Position numbers and translations under genes: made by a program
Assembly (NCBI GenBank): GCA_036250225.1
Contig: JAPZLL010000010.1
Coordinates: 868,001-932,000 of the forward strand
DNA from: Cercophora sp. LCS_1
Taxonomy: Eukaryota > Ascomycota > Sordariomycetes > Sordariales > Lasiosphaeriaceae
Direction: 5' to 3'
Length of the DNA stretch: 64,000 nt
Part shown: positions 48,163 through 59,039 of the stretch, piece by piece
Layout: each line of letters opens with the position of its first letter
Position numbering within the stretch: position 1 is the stretch's first letter
Notes under the pieces: generated by a model
Seen by the model: only the letters and a program-made list of their open reading frames with translations
What the model was told of the DNA's origin: nothing
Database searches by the model: none

Positions 48163-48757
48163 AGGTGCCGCCGCACACACATCCCGATTTGAAGAGGCTG
48201 CTGCACAACGAGGCAAACTCGTGACCACAAACCTAGCAGCCAAAGCAGTAGTACATTCAATCACCTAGGTCTGGGCCATTGGAGGAAATGTGTTGGTCGC
48301 CCTTGACACTAGATAGCTTCGTTGTCTTTTTTATGCACAAAGATTCAAGAAGGAGGAACGGAGCAAGCCATATCTGCAAGCAGCCGTCAGTTGGGGCTTT
48401 ATTTGAAGCTCAAGGATGGGAAGCTTACCGTACCAAACAGTAGGCAGTTAGGGCAAAAATTAACTCCCCCAGCTGAAAGACCTCTTGCACTTCATGGTTC
48501 AGAAACATCGTTGCAGCACCGATCAACGCGTCAGCAATGTTCATAGACCCCAAGACTACCATATGAAATGATCGATGGCTGGCCCGGTGGCACGAACAAT
48601 ACCAGCCATAAGTTGACCGATCCGGGCAACGATATCGGGCAGGAGTAATTGGAGCTCTGTTGGTTTCAGAGGGGGGAATGGATGGTAGAGGAGAGCATGT
48701 GTCCTCGAGAGTCACGTATGCCAAGAATGTGGGCAAGTCAGTTTATTGGAGGGATAG
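48163..48757. other. Intergenic space between converging genes
   Basis: Contains the 3' ends of the STAND-N gene and the carboxylesterase. No further gene is seen. Confidence 0.5.
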
Positions 48758-50293
48758 CTAAGAAGGCGCGGCCGCTATAGCTCCCATTGTAATGGTTGGG
48801 CAGGGGGCGTCGTAGTCTGATGGGTAGGCGAACTGAGCTGGGGAGGTGTTGTTGAAACCGAGAAGGATGAGAGTCTTTTCCTTGGCATCGTATCGAGGCC
48901 AGCCCAGCTTTGTGAGTCCGTCCGTTGGGTTGCTGGCGAAAGCAAACCATGCCTTTTGCATCAAATTGGTGAGTTTGCGTTGCTCTGGAGTTGTGGGCAA
49001 ACCGCTGGTGTCTTCTGAGGCGCCAAAGATCATGTGTAAGTCGACGCCATGATAGGCACCGGACGTAGGAAACAAACGAGTGTTGTCCCAGTCTGCAAAG
49101 TATCGAAAGGTCCAGGTGGGAACACCGTGCTTCTTGCGTGCCTCCGCCTGATACGAAACAGGACAGGTGAAAGCTGAGAGCAGGAAATGCGTGACTTGTT
49201 CGTCGGTGGGAACAATGCCGTTGGCAAACGATGGGACCCGGTAGTAGCCGTCCTCATTGTGAGTGCTGCCAAACACAATTGGGACCTTTGCAAAGCTTCC
49301 ATTCGTTGTCAATGAGATGTAGTCTGGAAAGACAATGTCGTTGTCAGGTGTGGGCCAAAAAGGGGGTATCGCCCGGAGAACGGTGCTGCTCCTAGCCGGT
49401 CTGATGGCGGCAGCAGCAGCCTCGATGGCCCGCCAGTCTGCCTTCCGCATACAATTCATCGTGTCTGTAGCGTTTGAGCAGTTGACAGCCGTCACAACAG
49501 TGTTCCAGCTGGCTTCTTGAATGGCCTTAGTGTTGGACGGAAAGCTGAATGTGTTGCCGGAGTGGGCGATGATGCCGTGGACGATAGGATCCTTGGGGTA
49601 GGAATACGCCCAGTAGTCGACGCTGACGCCGCCTGAAGATTGCCCAACCAGTGTGATCTTGGATGGATCGCCGCCGAAGCCTGCAATGTTGTCTCGAACC
49701 CATTCGACAGCAGCCCGCTGGTCCCGAAGACCCAGGTTCTGTCTCTCGCCAGGGGCTCCGGGGAACCCAAAGACGTTGAGCCGGTGGTTAACCGTCACAA
49801 CAACAATGTCCTCGGCGTCAGAAAAGTGTTCGCCGTTATAGAACGGGTTGTTGATGTTCCCGACTGTGAAGCGGCCCCCGTAGATAAAGACAATGACGGG
49901 CCTCAGTTTGTGGGTTGACTTGGCCCAGATGTTCAATGTCAAGCAGTCTTCGCTCTGAGGCTTGCCAGTTGAAGTGCCAAAGACGTCGACGATCCGCTGC
50001 GCCTGGGGAGTAAATCTGGGATAGGCCACTGGCTTGGATCCTGTCAAAGGACAGTCATAACCGTAAGTTGAAGCGTTATATGCGGATGTGCCGACCAACT
50101 TTTGCGGTGCTGCGAATCTCAAGTTTCCCATTGGCGGTTTGGCATACGGGATTCCAAGGTACTCGACGACATTGGGCTTGTTGGCTGCAGGGTGTCCAGT
50201 GATGGGCCCATTGGTTGTGTTGACTGTCAGGGGCTTTGCTGAAGCGAAAGTCGCAAAAGACACCACAATACCGGAGAGGGGATTGAACAACAT
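48758..50293 (-). CDS. Secreted type-B carboxylesterase/lipase
   Basis: A single frame of 511 residues from ATG 50293; an in-frame TTG three codons upstream is not used. A signal peptide (MLFNPLSGIVVSFATFASA) precedes the conserved VEYLGIPYAKPP start. SEDCLTLNIW and a YGGRF oxyanion-hole segment follow. The nucleophile elbow reads GQSSGG (Ser about 219) rather than the usual GESAGG. The acidic residue is probably in STHNEDGYY, and the histidine in GAYHGVDLHMIF. Cys pairs fit family disulfides. By family it hydrolyses carboxylic esters outside the cell; the natural substrate cannot be inferred. Confidence 0.93.
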   Translation of the reverse strand: MLFNPLSGIVVSFATFASAKPLTVNTTNGPITGHPAANKPNVVEYLGIPYAKPPMGNLRFAAPQKLVGTSAYNASTYGYDCPLTGSKPVAYPRFTPQAQRIVDVFGTSTGKPQSEDCLTLNIWAKSTHKLRPVIVFIYGGRFTVGNINNPFYNGEHFSDAEDIVVVTVNHRLNVFGFPGAPGERQNLGLRDQRAAVEWVRDNIAGFGGDPSKITLVGQSSGGVSVDYWAYSYPKDPIVHGIIAHSGNTFSFPSNTKAIQEASWNTVVTAVNCSNATDTMNCMRKADWRAIEAAAAAIRPARSSTVLRAIPPFWPTPDNDIVFPDYISLTTNGSFAKVPIVFGSTHNEDGYYRVPSFANGIVPTDEQVTHFLLSAFTCPVSYQAEARKKHGVPTWTFRYFADWDNTRLFPTSGAYHGVDLHMIFGASEDTSGLPTTPEQRKLTNLMQKAWFAFASNPTDGLTKLGWPRYDAKEKTLILLGFNNTSPAQFAYPSDYDAPCPTITMGAIAAAPS

Positions 50294-50544
50294 GGCGATC
50301 AACCGTGATTCTGGAGGGTGAAGCCGGAGGGAACAGGCAAAGGTACCCGGAAATGAGGGAATTCCCTTCTCAATTATACCCGGCTCATCGGGTTATATCT
50401 GGTTTGTGTAACAGGAGTTCGCGTTCCTAACGTCAAAATACGGCTGGGTGCGAGCATAATGCGAGTTGAATGCAACGCGACTCGTGTTTTCTTTCGCAAG
50501 GTGGTATGGGATGCAACTGTCAGATCCACCCCTGAAATATCTCC

Positions 50545-52305
50545 TCACTTGATCTGAACCCCTCCAACCCACGTCTCAACGACCTCACACCCCCCGTCCA
50601 GCTCTCCTTTCGGCACAAGTCGCGGATCGACACTCAAAATGACAAAATCCGCCTTTTTCCCCTTCTCCAGCGTTCCAATCTCACCCAATGCACCCAACTG
50701 CTTCGCCGGATTGTACGTGATCCCACGAAACGCATCCTCCACTTCGATTGTCTGGTCCTCGCCCAAGACACTTCCATTCTCCGTCTTTCTGGTAACCGCA
50801 GTATCAACATACCGCAACGGATCGACCTCAGAGACAGGTGAATCACTGTGAAAAGAATACACCGCTCCCGTCTTGACATCATCCCGGAACGGATCGATCC
50901 TCTTCGCTCTCTCCTCCCCTAGCACCCACTCCTCAAACGTCTTTCCCCATTTCCTCACATGTGCCACCAGATGGCTAACCCCAACATTCAACTCCTTCGC
51001 TCTCTCGATCAGCTCCTTGTTCACATCGGCAGTGACATGCTCCAACCGATGCATATACGTCCCCCGTCCCACCTTCTCCAACACATCCAGCCCCTGTTCA
51101 ACAGCCCGTCCCCCATTAGCATGCATAACAACCTGCCACCCTTTCTCCGCCAACGGTTTCACCAACTCCTCCAGATCCTCCACCTCATAATTCAACTTCC
51201 CACGTGGGTTCTCCCTCGGAGGATGCAGATACTCCTCTTTCACAGCAGCAGTCAACCCCTGCGTAGACCCATCCAACCAGATCTTGACCCCCTGCACGCT
51301 CACGCGTCCCACATCCCACGGCGGACGACCATGCTTCTCCAGAAACTTTTGCACTCCCATCTGCTCCACCACCTTGGCAGCCAAGACCCCTCTAAACCGC
51401 GGGAACGTCCTCACCGAGATCAGCCCAGCGATGATATCAACATCGAATAGCCCAGCAAACATGCCCACTCCGCAGTCAAACACCGTTGTGCATCCCCTGC
51501 TAGCCCACTTGCGGAGTGTAGGCCGTACATTGGCGATCATGTGTGCAAACAAAGATTTCGGCAAATAGCCAGCCATTGTGGTAACCGCGTCCTCTTTCAC
51601 TACGCCGCTGAGATTCCCGTTTTCGTCTTTTTCGTAGTCGTCTGACTCTGGGAAATGCGGCTGTCCCTTTTGTGTGGGAAACCCAGCGGCGTGGAATGCA
51701 GCTGTGTTGCAGTACGCCAAGTGGCCGGATTGGTTGATGATGAAGATGGGGTTTGTGGTCGCGACGGAATCGAGAAGAGACAAGGTTGGCTCGAGGTGAT
51801 CGGTGACGAGGGAGGGGTCGTAGCCGAACGCTATGATCCATGTTTTGGGGTCGTGTGGGATGGAGGAGGCGAGGAGGTCGATCGCGGACGGGAGGGTGCG
51901 GATTGTTGGGAAGGTCATGTCGAGGATGGGCGTGGAGGCGAGGTTGGTGAAGAGGGCGGTGAGGAGGAGGTGGATGTGTGGCTCGACGAAGCCGGGGACG
52001 ATGCATTTGGTTCCGAGGTCGTGGGTTGCGGAGGGGAGGTCGGTCAAGGAGACGGCGTGGGTGACATCGCTAAAGGTGCCGACTGCTAGGATGGTGTCGT
52101 TGTGGATTGCCATGGCTTCTTGGGGGGTGTATTGGCCGTTGGCCATGGTGAGGATGGTGCCTTTGTAGATGGTGACATTTTTGCTGGGCTTGTGGGATTC
52201 GTTTTCGGGTTCGGAGGCAATGATTTGGGCGATGAGGGTTGATATTTCTTCTTTGACGTCCTGCAGTGCTTGACCGGTAACGTGGTGAAGGCCGTCGTTG
52301 CACAT
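50545..52305 (-). CDS. Amidohydrolase family 3 protein (YtcJ-like)
   Basis: A single frame of 586 residues from ATG 52305. After a short N-terminal extension, the amidohydrolase fold starts at VTIYKGTILTMANGQ. The metal-binding HxH motif is intact in VPGFVEPHIHLLL (about 107-115). Further ligand-bearing segments are MHANGGRAVEQ, MHRLEHVT and FHSDSPVSEVDP. The C-terminal ALGEIGTLEKGKKADFVIL is the usual beta-sandwich return. There is no signal peptide, so it is probably cytosolic. Members hydrolyse amide or related C-N bonds; the substrate is unknown. Confidence 0.92.
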   Translation of the reverse strand: MCNDGLHHVTGQALQDVKEEISTLIAQIIASEPENESHKPSKNVTIYKGTILTMANGQYTPQEAMAIHNDTILAVGTFSDVTHAVSLTDLPSATHDLGTKCIVPGFVEPHIHLLLTALFTNLASTPILDMTFPTIRTLPSAIDLLASSIPHDPKTWIIAFGYDPSLVTDHLEPTLSLLDSVATTNPIFIINQSGHLAYCNTAAFHAAGFPTQKGQPHFPESDDYEKDENGNLSGVVKEDAVTTMAGYLPKSLFAHMIANVRPTLRKWASRGCTTVFDCGVGMFAGLFDVDIIAGLISVRTFPRFRGVLAAKVVEQMGVQKFLEKHGRPPWDVGRVSVQGVKIWLDGSTQGLTAAVKEEYLHPPRENPRGKLNYEVEDLEELVKPLAEKGWQVVMHANGGRAVEQGLDVLEKVGRGTYMHRLEHVTADVNKELIERAKELNVGVSHLVAHVRKWGKTFEEWVLGEERAKRIDPFRDDVKTGAVYSFHSDSPVSEVDPLRYVDTAVTRKTENGSVLGEDQTIEVEDAFRGITYNPAKQLGALGEIGTLEKGKKADFVILSVDPRLVPKGELDGGCEVVETWVGGVQIK

Positions 52306-52642
52306 GGTCTGGTGTTTTTGCTTGATCTTTTGTTTGCGACAAAGGTTTTGGTGATTTCATTGAGCAAGCTCTAACATCCTAGGACACGCGTCATATTTAT
52401 TCTTGGGGTTTGCTCAGCTAGCCACTTGTCTATGATGCCATCCCGGCCCACCGAGTTAGTGCTGCATGTCGCTGTTTTAGTTCTAGCAGTTTTGGTGGTC
52501 GCCGATTCTCGGCTTCATTGAGCAGCGGCATGCATGGCCAGCGGTCGCAGATGCGGCTCTCCCCAAGTGATGCAGACGATTCCTTTATTTGTGAAAATCT
52601 AACAGCGTATTACGCAAAATCTCATGCGTCGGCAGCTCCCGC

Positions 52643-53096
52643 CTACTCGCACTGCGCATAGAAGCTTCCAAACGGCACAGTGTGCAGACTGAAGCATTCC
52701 CCAGGCGTCTTCAGCTGGGCACTGCCAATGCTCTGTCCACTGCAATTTGAGCTGAAATAGGGCGTAATCCAGCACCGCCCATTAACCCTCAAACTGCCCA
52801 TAAGGCGATGCGTGCTACCCTCCCACCATGCAATGCAGCCACTGCCGACGTTGTTCCAGGTGAATGTTGGTCCGGCGACACAGGCTTGGGTGTCTCTGTA
52901 CCCTGTGAGGGAGGCATGATGTCTCTTGTCAAGGGAGGCCCTAGATGAAAGAAATGAGCTTGTGCCGTGGCCGTAGGCGGGTAGGGACTGGGACATACTC
53001 CAGGTCGTGGCCTGCATTTGTGGGAGATTCGGTCGGGGCGGTGGCAGTGGTAGAGATGGTGGCAGCAAGTGCTGCAAGACAGGTGGAGAACTTCAT
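52643..53096 (-). CDS. Small secreted six-cysteine protein (effector-like)
   Basis: Exons 53096-52999 and 52940-52643 give 131 residues. The 58-nt intron has a perfect GTATGT donor and a TTTCATCTAG acceptor, and is needed because the two parts are in different frames. The signal peptide (MKFSTCLAALAATISTTATA) is followed by a short pro-region ending LDKR, a Kex2-like site. The predicted mature part of about 90 residues has six cysteines (in QACVAG, SGCIAW, GRCWI, SNCSG, GECFS and AQCE) and no known domain that I can name. Size, cysteine content and processing site fit fungal secreted effector or antimicrobial-type proteins; this is inference. Confidence 0.75.
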
Positions 53097-54029
53097 GGCT
53101 TCTGATCTTCGAATTCTTTCACAACGGCTTGTTTCAATGCTCCTGATGGATTCTGCTAAATCAGTCATTTCAGCCAGCCATACTGTCCGTTTATATACTT
53201 GGAGACTCCGTCGAAGACCTGTCGGGGACCACGTTGTGCCCAGACATACGAGTCTAGAAAGAGTAGACCGTAAATTCCAAGAAAGACAAACTCTGGGACC
53301 TAGGATACAATCTTCGCCGCTGATGTCGCACAAGCTCACGATTGTGTACTAGCTGGACTTGTTGGCGTTGCATTGCACTTGACAGGCACGGCTGCAAAGG
53401 GACAAGTGCTGAGCTGGGGAAGCTTGTAAGACGGAATACGACCTGATAATCCCACACACAAGGCCGTGAACCATGTTAATAACAATTTGATATTACTAAT
53501 TGGTTACGACGGGCCTTCTTTGTGGTTGGGGACCTGACAGCCGCAAGGACCTCCTCCGGGGTGGGTGGGGACCCGGCTCGGGAGCGGCGCCGATGCCTGA
53601 GTGGCGACCGAAAGGACCCACCCGGATCCGGGGCTCACCAGGCCATCCCTTCAGTCTTTGGAAGCATTATGACAAACAAGTCCGATCATGTGACGATGAC
53701 AGGCGATGTGGCTGTGTAGCTCTGGGCTGAATTTTCTAGCCTTGAATCCTCTCTATTGCAGTTTTTCCAAAATCTTGGGTTTCGTAGCAGGGGATTGGTT
53801 GAGACGCAAGTCTTGCTGGGGCTGAGTTGCGGGATGGTCAACCCCGCGCTAAGCGCTGAGACATGAGCAGGCGGGAGAGCCCTGTTGCCTTGAAGCGAAG
53901 TGAGCTAGCGCCTGATAGCGGGGTGATGCAGGTTTTCGACACTGACATATATCCTCGGGTGATCAATCTATCCTAGACATTGCAATTGGTTTCATCGCTG
54001 GTTGCGCCCTTGATTCTTGCATCATTCCA
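53097..54029. other. Divergent intergenic space, no gene seen
   Basis: Lies between the small secreted protein and the second CorA-like gene. ORFs are short and compositionally biased. Confidence 0.5.
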
Positions 54030-55644
54030 ATGTCGGATCAACAATCCAAACACACGATGGACGGCGGTGTTGGTTCGTGGGTCTTGAGATTCAAGGGAAA
54101 CCCACAACGAACCGACAAAGATTATTTGAGCCAATTCGCGGGGCCGGAGGATAGCAGAGTTCTGGAGTTCAAGTCCGATCCCGTATGTCTCCCATGGGAT
54201 TACGTCGTGTCAAGAGGGCGATGCTAACCTTGGGAATGACTGGCTAGAACGGGACCTCAAAATACCTCAATGATGAGCTAGGGTCGAATGTCAACATCGA
54301 AGAATGGCTAGATCCGGCGAAGTTTGGTCCCGATGTGACGAGAGGAATTCTCAGGCTTGCGTAGGTGGTTTCCATGTTGCCTTGGCCTGCGGATGTTGAC
54401 ATATTCATTGTTTTCCAGCATTTTACCCCTCAATACAGATACGGCCAGCAAGCCTCCCATCTCGTGGAGTGGTGTACGGAGTCATCTCGAATTGCTCAAC
54501 CTCTCGCCGCCCTTCATCAGCAGCGACAGGATACATGCGCCTCCGTCCTGGTTTGAGATCCCGCTGGAAGGGGGCTTCAAGGGGTTCATGATCAAACAAG
54601 CGCGGTGGGATGCTGATCTCACCAACTTCAGTCTGTGGGTCGCATATTGCCCCGTCCGACGGGTAACTCTGGCCGTTGCGCACATGCTGCACAAGGCTGC
54701 CATTGATACTCTCGTTGCGAGACTTAGGACTCTCAGATCCATGGCGTGGCATCCACTCATGGTCCCACTGGTCCTCATGGAGCCCAGGGTCGAGGACATA
54801 GCGGCCAGTCTCGACAACCCCGATCCCAGTGCCCCTGCCGACAGAGACATCCGGGGTGCAACATATGCCGCGGAGAAGCGCATCGGGACACACAAGAACT
54901 ATATCGGCGCTAGCTACCACAAGCAGCGGAACCATCATGCGTACGGTCCCAAAATCTGGGAGATCGGCGATGATTTCGCTGCCGTCCCGGGCATCTTTAC
55001 GTCTGTCATCTCAGAATGCGTCATGATCGAAAGCCGGTGCTTGCACGACGAGGCACTCCTCGACTGGCTCGCCAAGCTAAATGCAGACTTGCTGCACAGG
55101 CAAGACACTACGGACCCGCTTCGGGCTCTGTCAAGAGACTCTATTCGCATCAAGATATCGGCCATGAAGACGTGGGCTGCCAACAACCGCACACGCGCCG
55201 TCTACTTTTCGAAACGAGCCGAGGCCCAGATGCAGGCATCCCTGAGTCTGATGGCAATGCGGGACAACCATCTCAACTACCAATCTTCGCAAGCTGCTGT
55301 GCGCGACAGCGCCGATATGAGGACCATTGCGTGGGTCACGCTGCTTTTTCTGCCTGCGACGTTCGTGGCGGTATGTAAGACCTCCCTGGAGCCAGAAACA
55401 TCTCCTTCCTTCATGCGTGATTGCTGACTCTTTTCCTCTGAACTTATAGACCTTCTTCAGCACCACTTTCTTTAGCTTCGAGCAAGAAGGGAAGCACGTC
55501 TCCGACTGGATCTGGATGTATTGCGTGGTTGCGATCACTCTCACGGCTGGTGTGATCGGGGGTTGGACCTGGTGGGTGAGGCTGGATCACAGACGGCGTG
55601 GTGTCGACCCTCCGACGTCGATCTTGGAGGACACACGCGCTTGA
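54030..55644 (+). CDS. CorA-like Mg2+ transporter family protein lacking GMN
   Basis: Exons 54030-54182, 54248-54360, 54419-55370 and 55450-55644 give 470 residues. The introns are 65, 58 and 78 nt with GTATGT, GTAGGT and GTATGT donors. A soluble N-terminal domain is followed by a long helical region (about 180-390). The first membrane segment is MRTIAWVTLLFLPATFVA. The loop after it reads TFFSTTFFSF where classical CorA has GMN. The second membrane segment is WIWMYCVVAITLTAGVIGGW. A short basic tail ends the protein. The FFSTTFF variant is common in fungal CorA-like proteins of unknown ion preference. The last intron falls at the same site, next to the pore motif, as in the 40.7-43.2 kb gene. 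Confidence 0.9.
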
Positions 55645-56071
55645 ACTTTGCTCCTTACTTTTCTTCTACAAGATGTAACGGTAAGTAGGTGAAGTAGATA
55701 CCTGAGATGTAAATATTCGAAAGCTTTCGCACAAAGTTCTCGCGCTGCTGTTCAGTCCCGGACAGGTGGTGCTCCCCTCTGGCTGTCGAGAGGTTTGCAA
55801 ACATGCCTATAGTCGCTCACGGCACGTAGGCTGCCCAAGTGTCTCATCAAACGCAGTGGTAACTTTCGGGAATTGTGTAAATGCGATGCAGGCCACACTC
55901 AAGATTGCGTTTAACGCAAGTGATCAAATTTCCGCGAAGCAAGATTGCTGTTTGCCAATAGTAAACCACCTTTTCAAGGTCCTTCGTGCCCCGTGGTGCA
56001 CCATCTGGGCATTTCCCAAAGCCTACGCGTACGGATATAGTGTCTTCGTCTTCTAGAGAGGTTCGTTTAGG
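55645..56071. other. Intergenic space, no gene seen
   Basis: Short ORFs only, between two converging units. Confidence 0.5.
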
Positions 56072-56615
56072 TCACTCGGCGGGGGGGAGCTCTGGTTGTG
56101 TGTCCCAGGCATTCACTATTGCTAGGATCCTTTCCAATGCGATCATCTTGCTTGTTGTCAGTTTTGTTGCCGCTCCAGCTTCGGCAGTCTCATCACCGAG
56201 AATTCTAAGCTTGGCCTCCATCTTGAGAATGACAAAGGCGAGGCCAATTGCTTCTCCAAGATCGTGAACTGTTGGGACGTCGTTCCTGGTGGACACGGGT
56301 CTTCGGTAGGGCTTGAGTTCTCTGGCACTCGGCTCGTGGTAAAACCTGCCGAGAAGACTCCGGAAACATGTGGCTGAAAGGTTGTTGCTTGCACCTTCGC
56401 GTGCCGGCAAGCTGATGTCGTCGTTGCTGTTGTGCTGCGCCAAAGAGACGTGGTGGCTGTGCGGAAACGGAAGCGTCACCTCGCAGGATGGAAAGCAGTG
56501 TGCGATTTCGATATGACCACATCAACCTCGCAAAAAACGAGAATACCACGATTTCTGCCATTTTGTAGATCCGTACAAAAATATAAAATAAAGTAGAAAA
56601 AATATCCATTCCCAT
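56072..56615 (-). CDS. Hypothetical small protein with hydrophobic N-terminus, divergent from B3
   Basis: An ORF from ATG 56615 (MGMDIFSTLFYIFVRIYK) has a strongly hydrophobic first 35 residues. A second, overlapping frame ends at 56072 and encodes a helix-rich C-terminus (VHDLGEAIGLAFVILKMEAK). Joining them needs an intron that I could not place with confidence, or a frameshift. It occupies the position that A1 and A2 hold relative to B1 and B2 and shares their hydrophobic start, but no finger is present. It may be a reduced A-like relic or an unrelated gene. Confidence 0.35.
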
Positions 56616-56624
56616 TTGTCGAAA

Positions 56625-56639
56625 CGCCCTCCGGAGGGC
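56625..56639. repeat. GC palindrome next to an AT-rich stretch
   Basis: GCCCTCCGGAGGGC is a 14-base perfect palindrome, flanked on both sides by AT-rich DNA (56560-56620 and 56640-56730). It could form a hairpin. Its role is unknown. Confidence 0.5.
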
Positions 56640-56892
56640 TATTTAGTAGAATATAGGGGGGCTCAATCAAAGTAAAAAATCAAGGGAAAATGGGTCGAAA
56701 ACCCTTTTGAATCCAGATTTTTTTCGGATTTGGCCTGTTGGGGCCCCTGGTGTGCTGTTATTGTGTGCGTTATCGCGCCGTTATCCTGTGCTTGGCTGGT
56801 GGTGACATTGACGTGTCGGCGTCACACATATCCGATGATTGGCCAGCAGGGGCACCCCTGCAGGTCTGGCACCGCTCTCGGCCAAGTCCCAA

Positions 56893-56909
56893 GGGCACAT
56901 CTGTGCTCC
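56893..56909. promoter_or_regulatory. GCACATCTGTGC palindrome upstream of B3
   Basis: GGGCACATCTGTGCTCC lies about 320 bases before the B3 start. It matches the motif in the A-B spaces of modules 1 and 2. A TATA-like CATATATG is near 56990. Confidence 0.4.
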
Positions 56910-57224
56910 TGAGGGATTGTGGGAGTGCTCGTCGGGGATGGCGGTGAGCTGAATTCGTGGCTATTAGCGATCGGGGTTTGCTGGCACTCATATATGTAGC
57001 GTTACCTCCTTCGTTCGGGACAAAGCTTACGGGCGATGTTGACGCACCTCTGATCGCCCCCCGCGTGGCGTGGGCATCACAGCCACATTTCATCCCCGAC
57101 TTGCAGCGGTAACACCACGTCCTCTCCGTTGTCCCAACCACAAGTTCACGCCACATCTGCGGATTCCCCCACTTTTCGTTCTGGTCTCAATTGACCCCAC
57201 TCTGAGCTCGGCTACCACCAATAC

Positions 57225-58591
57225 ATGGCGGCACTCACCAGCTACATGGATAGCGGCTTCAAGCCGGTCCCCGTCGCCACCTTCGTCGGGGTGGAACAGG
57301 AGGATTCCGGCCCTGTGCGAGGAGATCCCCTCAGCGGCGAAGGCACTCTCGGGGAATATTGGTTGCCGCCTGACAACTTGTTGCTAAGCACTGTGGACTG
57401 GCAGCCTTTTTCAGACAGCAACCCTTTCCTCGGGAGTTTTCCTCCGGAGAACGGCGATGTTATTGCCGCCCTCGACCAAGAGCAGGTGTTCCGGTTCTCC
57501 TATCTTGCCTCAAGCGATGTCAGTGGGCAACCTGTGGACGGTGCGATTTCTCAGGATAGTATGTTGCATACTCCAAAACACAACCGGTTCTTCTTTCACT
57601 CTGCATCGAGTCGAGTTACTCACATGCTGCTCCCTGCCTAGGTACCTTAGCCGAATCCCCAAGATCTGTTACCCCAAATCTTTGGGAAGCTCTGAACCAC
57701 ACTCTCCGCCGATACGAATCATGTTCTTCCTTCGGTAGCGTCGGAACGCGGAGCGCGGGAAACGAAACCCATCTTCTACAACTCGGACGAGGAGCTTTAT
57801 CACCATCGCCGTTCGGGTCTGCCACCCCTGCTCGTCATGGACACAAGGAGTCTTCCATCAGCAGCGGTGTTAGTGCGTCATTCACTCCATCGGGCAGCCA
57901 GGGAAGCGGGTTAGACGCGGCAAGGAGTTCACATGCTCGGAAAAGGCGGTGGACAGGTGTGAACAGTGGGGTCTCGAGTGCCACCGATAGTAGCGCCGAT
58001 GAAGCCGACGTCACCGTCAATCAAGGCAGCTCGAGTCGGCATCTTTTTGCCTGCCCGTTCTTCAGAAGAGACCCTACCGCTCACCAAAATTGCATGAGCT
58101 TGAAGATTGCGCGAATTCGAGATCTGAAGCAACATCTGCGGAGATGCCACTACCCACCAAAGTTTTACTGCCCGGTATGCTCCAAGGTCTACTCTTCACG
58201 GCGAGAATGGGAGCGACACATTATGTCCCGCAGGTGTGAGCGTCAAGCGCCGGGCCTGCAGGAAAATAGAGGTGTGGTGTCGAAGGAAGCTCAAGACCTT
58301 CTTGCACAACGAGCCGATCGAAAGCAAACCGACGTAGAGCAGTATTTCACCATCCGGGGTATTTTGTTTGGCGAGCATGTACCTAGGCCGCAAAACCCAT
58401 ACCTCGGTGCGCCAATGGAAGAAGCTATGGATTGTGCGGGCGAGTTCTTCAAGAAAAATGCGTCCTCATTGGTCTCGCCGCTCATTGAATCAAGGCCGGA
58501 ATACAATGGGATGTCGCAAGGGATAGAGAATTTGGTGACGGAGGTGTTTCGAAAGGTCAAGGACTCACTTCGACGCTCTCTCGGCACGTAG
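57225..58591 (+). CDS. B3: C2H2-type zinc-finger protein (third, dispersed copy)
   Basis: Exons 57225-57558 and 57642-58591 give 427 residues. The 83-nt intron (GTATGT to CTGCCTAG) is phase 1, as in B2. The N-terminus is acidic and shorter than in B1/B2. The finger pair is complete: ACPFFRRDPTAHQNC..RIRDLKQHLRRCH and YCPVCSKVY..REWERHIMSRRC. The B hallmark follows (GVVSKEAQDLLAQRADRKQ, EQYFTIRGILF, LIESRPEYNGM, EVFRKVKDSLRR). The protein ends soon after this, about 90 residues earlier than B2. It lies some 44 kb from B2. Confidence 0.85.
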
Positions 58592-59039
58592 GATTTCATT
58601 TTTCCTCAGCGAACCCCAGTTACCTCCTTTTCCTTTTAGCCTCGTTGCCTGCCCGCTGGGACTGGGCGAGGCAGGCGTTCAATCTGAGATTGCTACCGCA
58701 ACTGTTTCGATTCCAAGTGGTGTCTCTGCGAACGTTGACGAAAGCAGACCCAACAAGTGATGCAAATGTAAATATGGGCTAGTATTTAGTACTTCCTGCT
58801 GGGCAAAGAACTGGAAGATTATTTCGACGGGCGGGTCTGCGAACAAACGAGATATTCCAGGTAAAGACCGGATGCAGTTTACTCAAACCACTTCTGTGCG
58901 ACTGTTGCATCGGCATGTTCCCACAGCCCCCTTATCGTTCCCAAACTCTCGGGGTTAAAGTCAGGTGCAAAAAGCCACGAAGATGAAGCAAACGCCTTGA
59001 GAAACGAATTTTCATCAAAAAAAAAAGAAAATAAAAGCA
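58592..59039. other. Intergenic space between converging B3 and C3
   Basis: No ORF of interest. An A-rich run is at 59016-59036. Confidence 0.5.
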
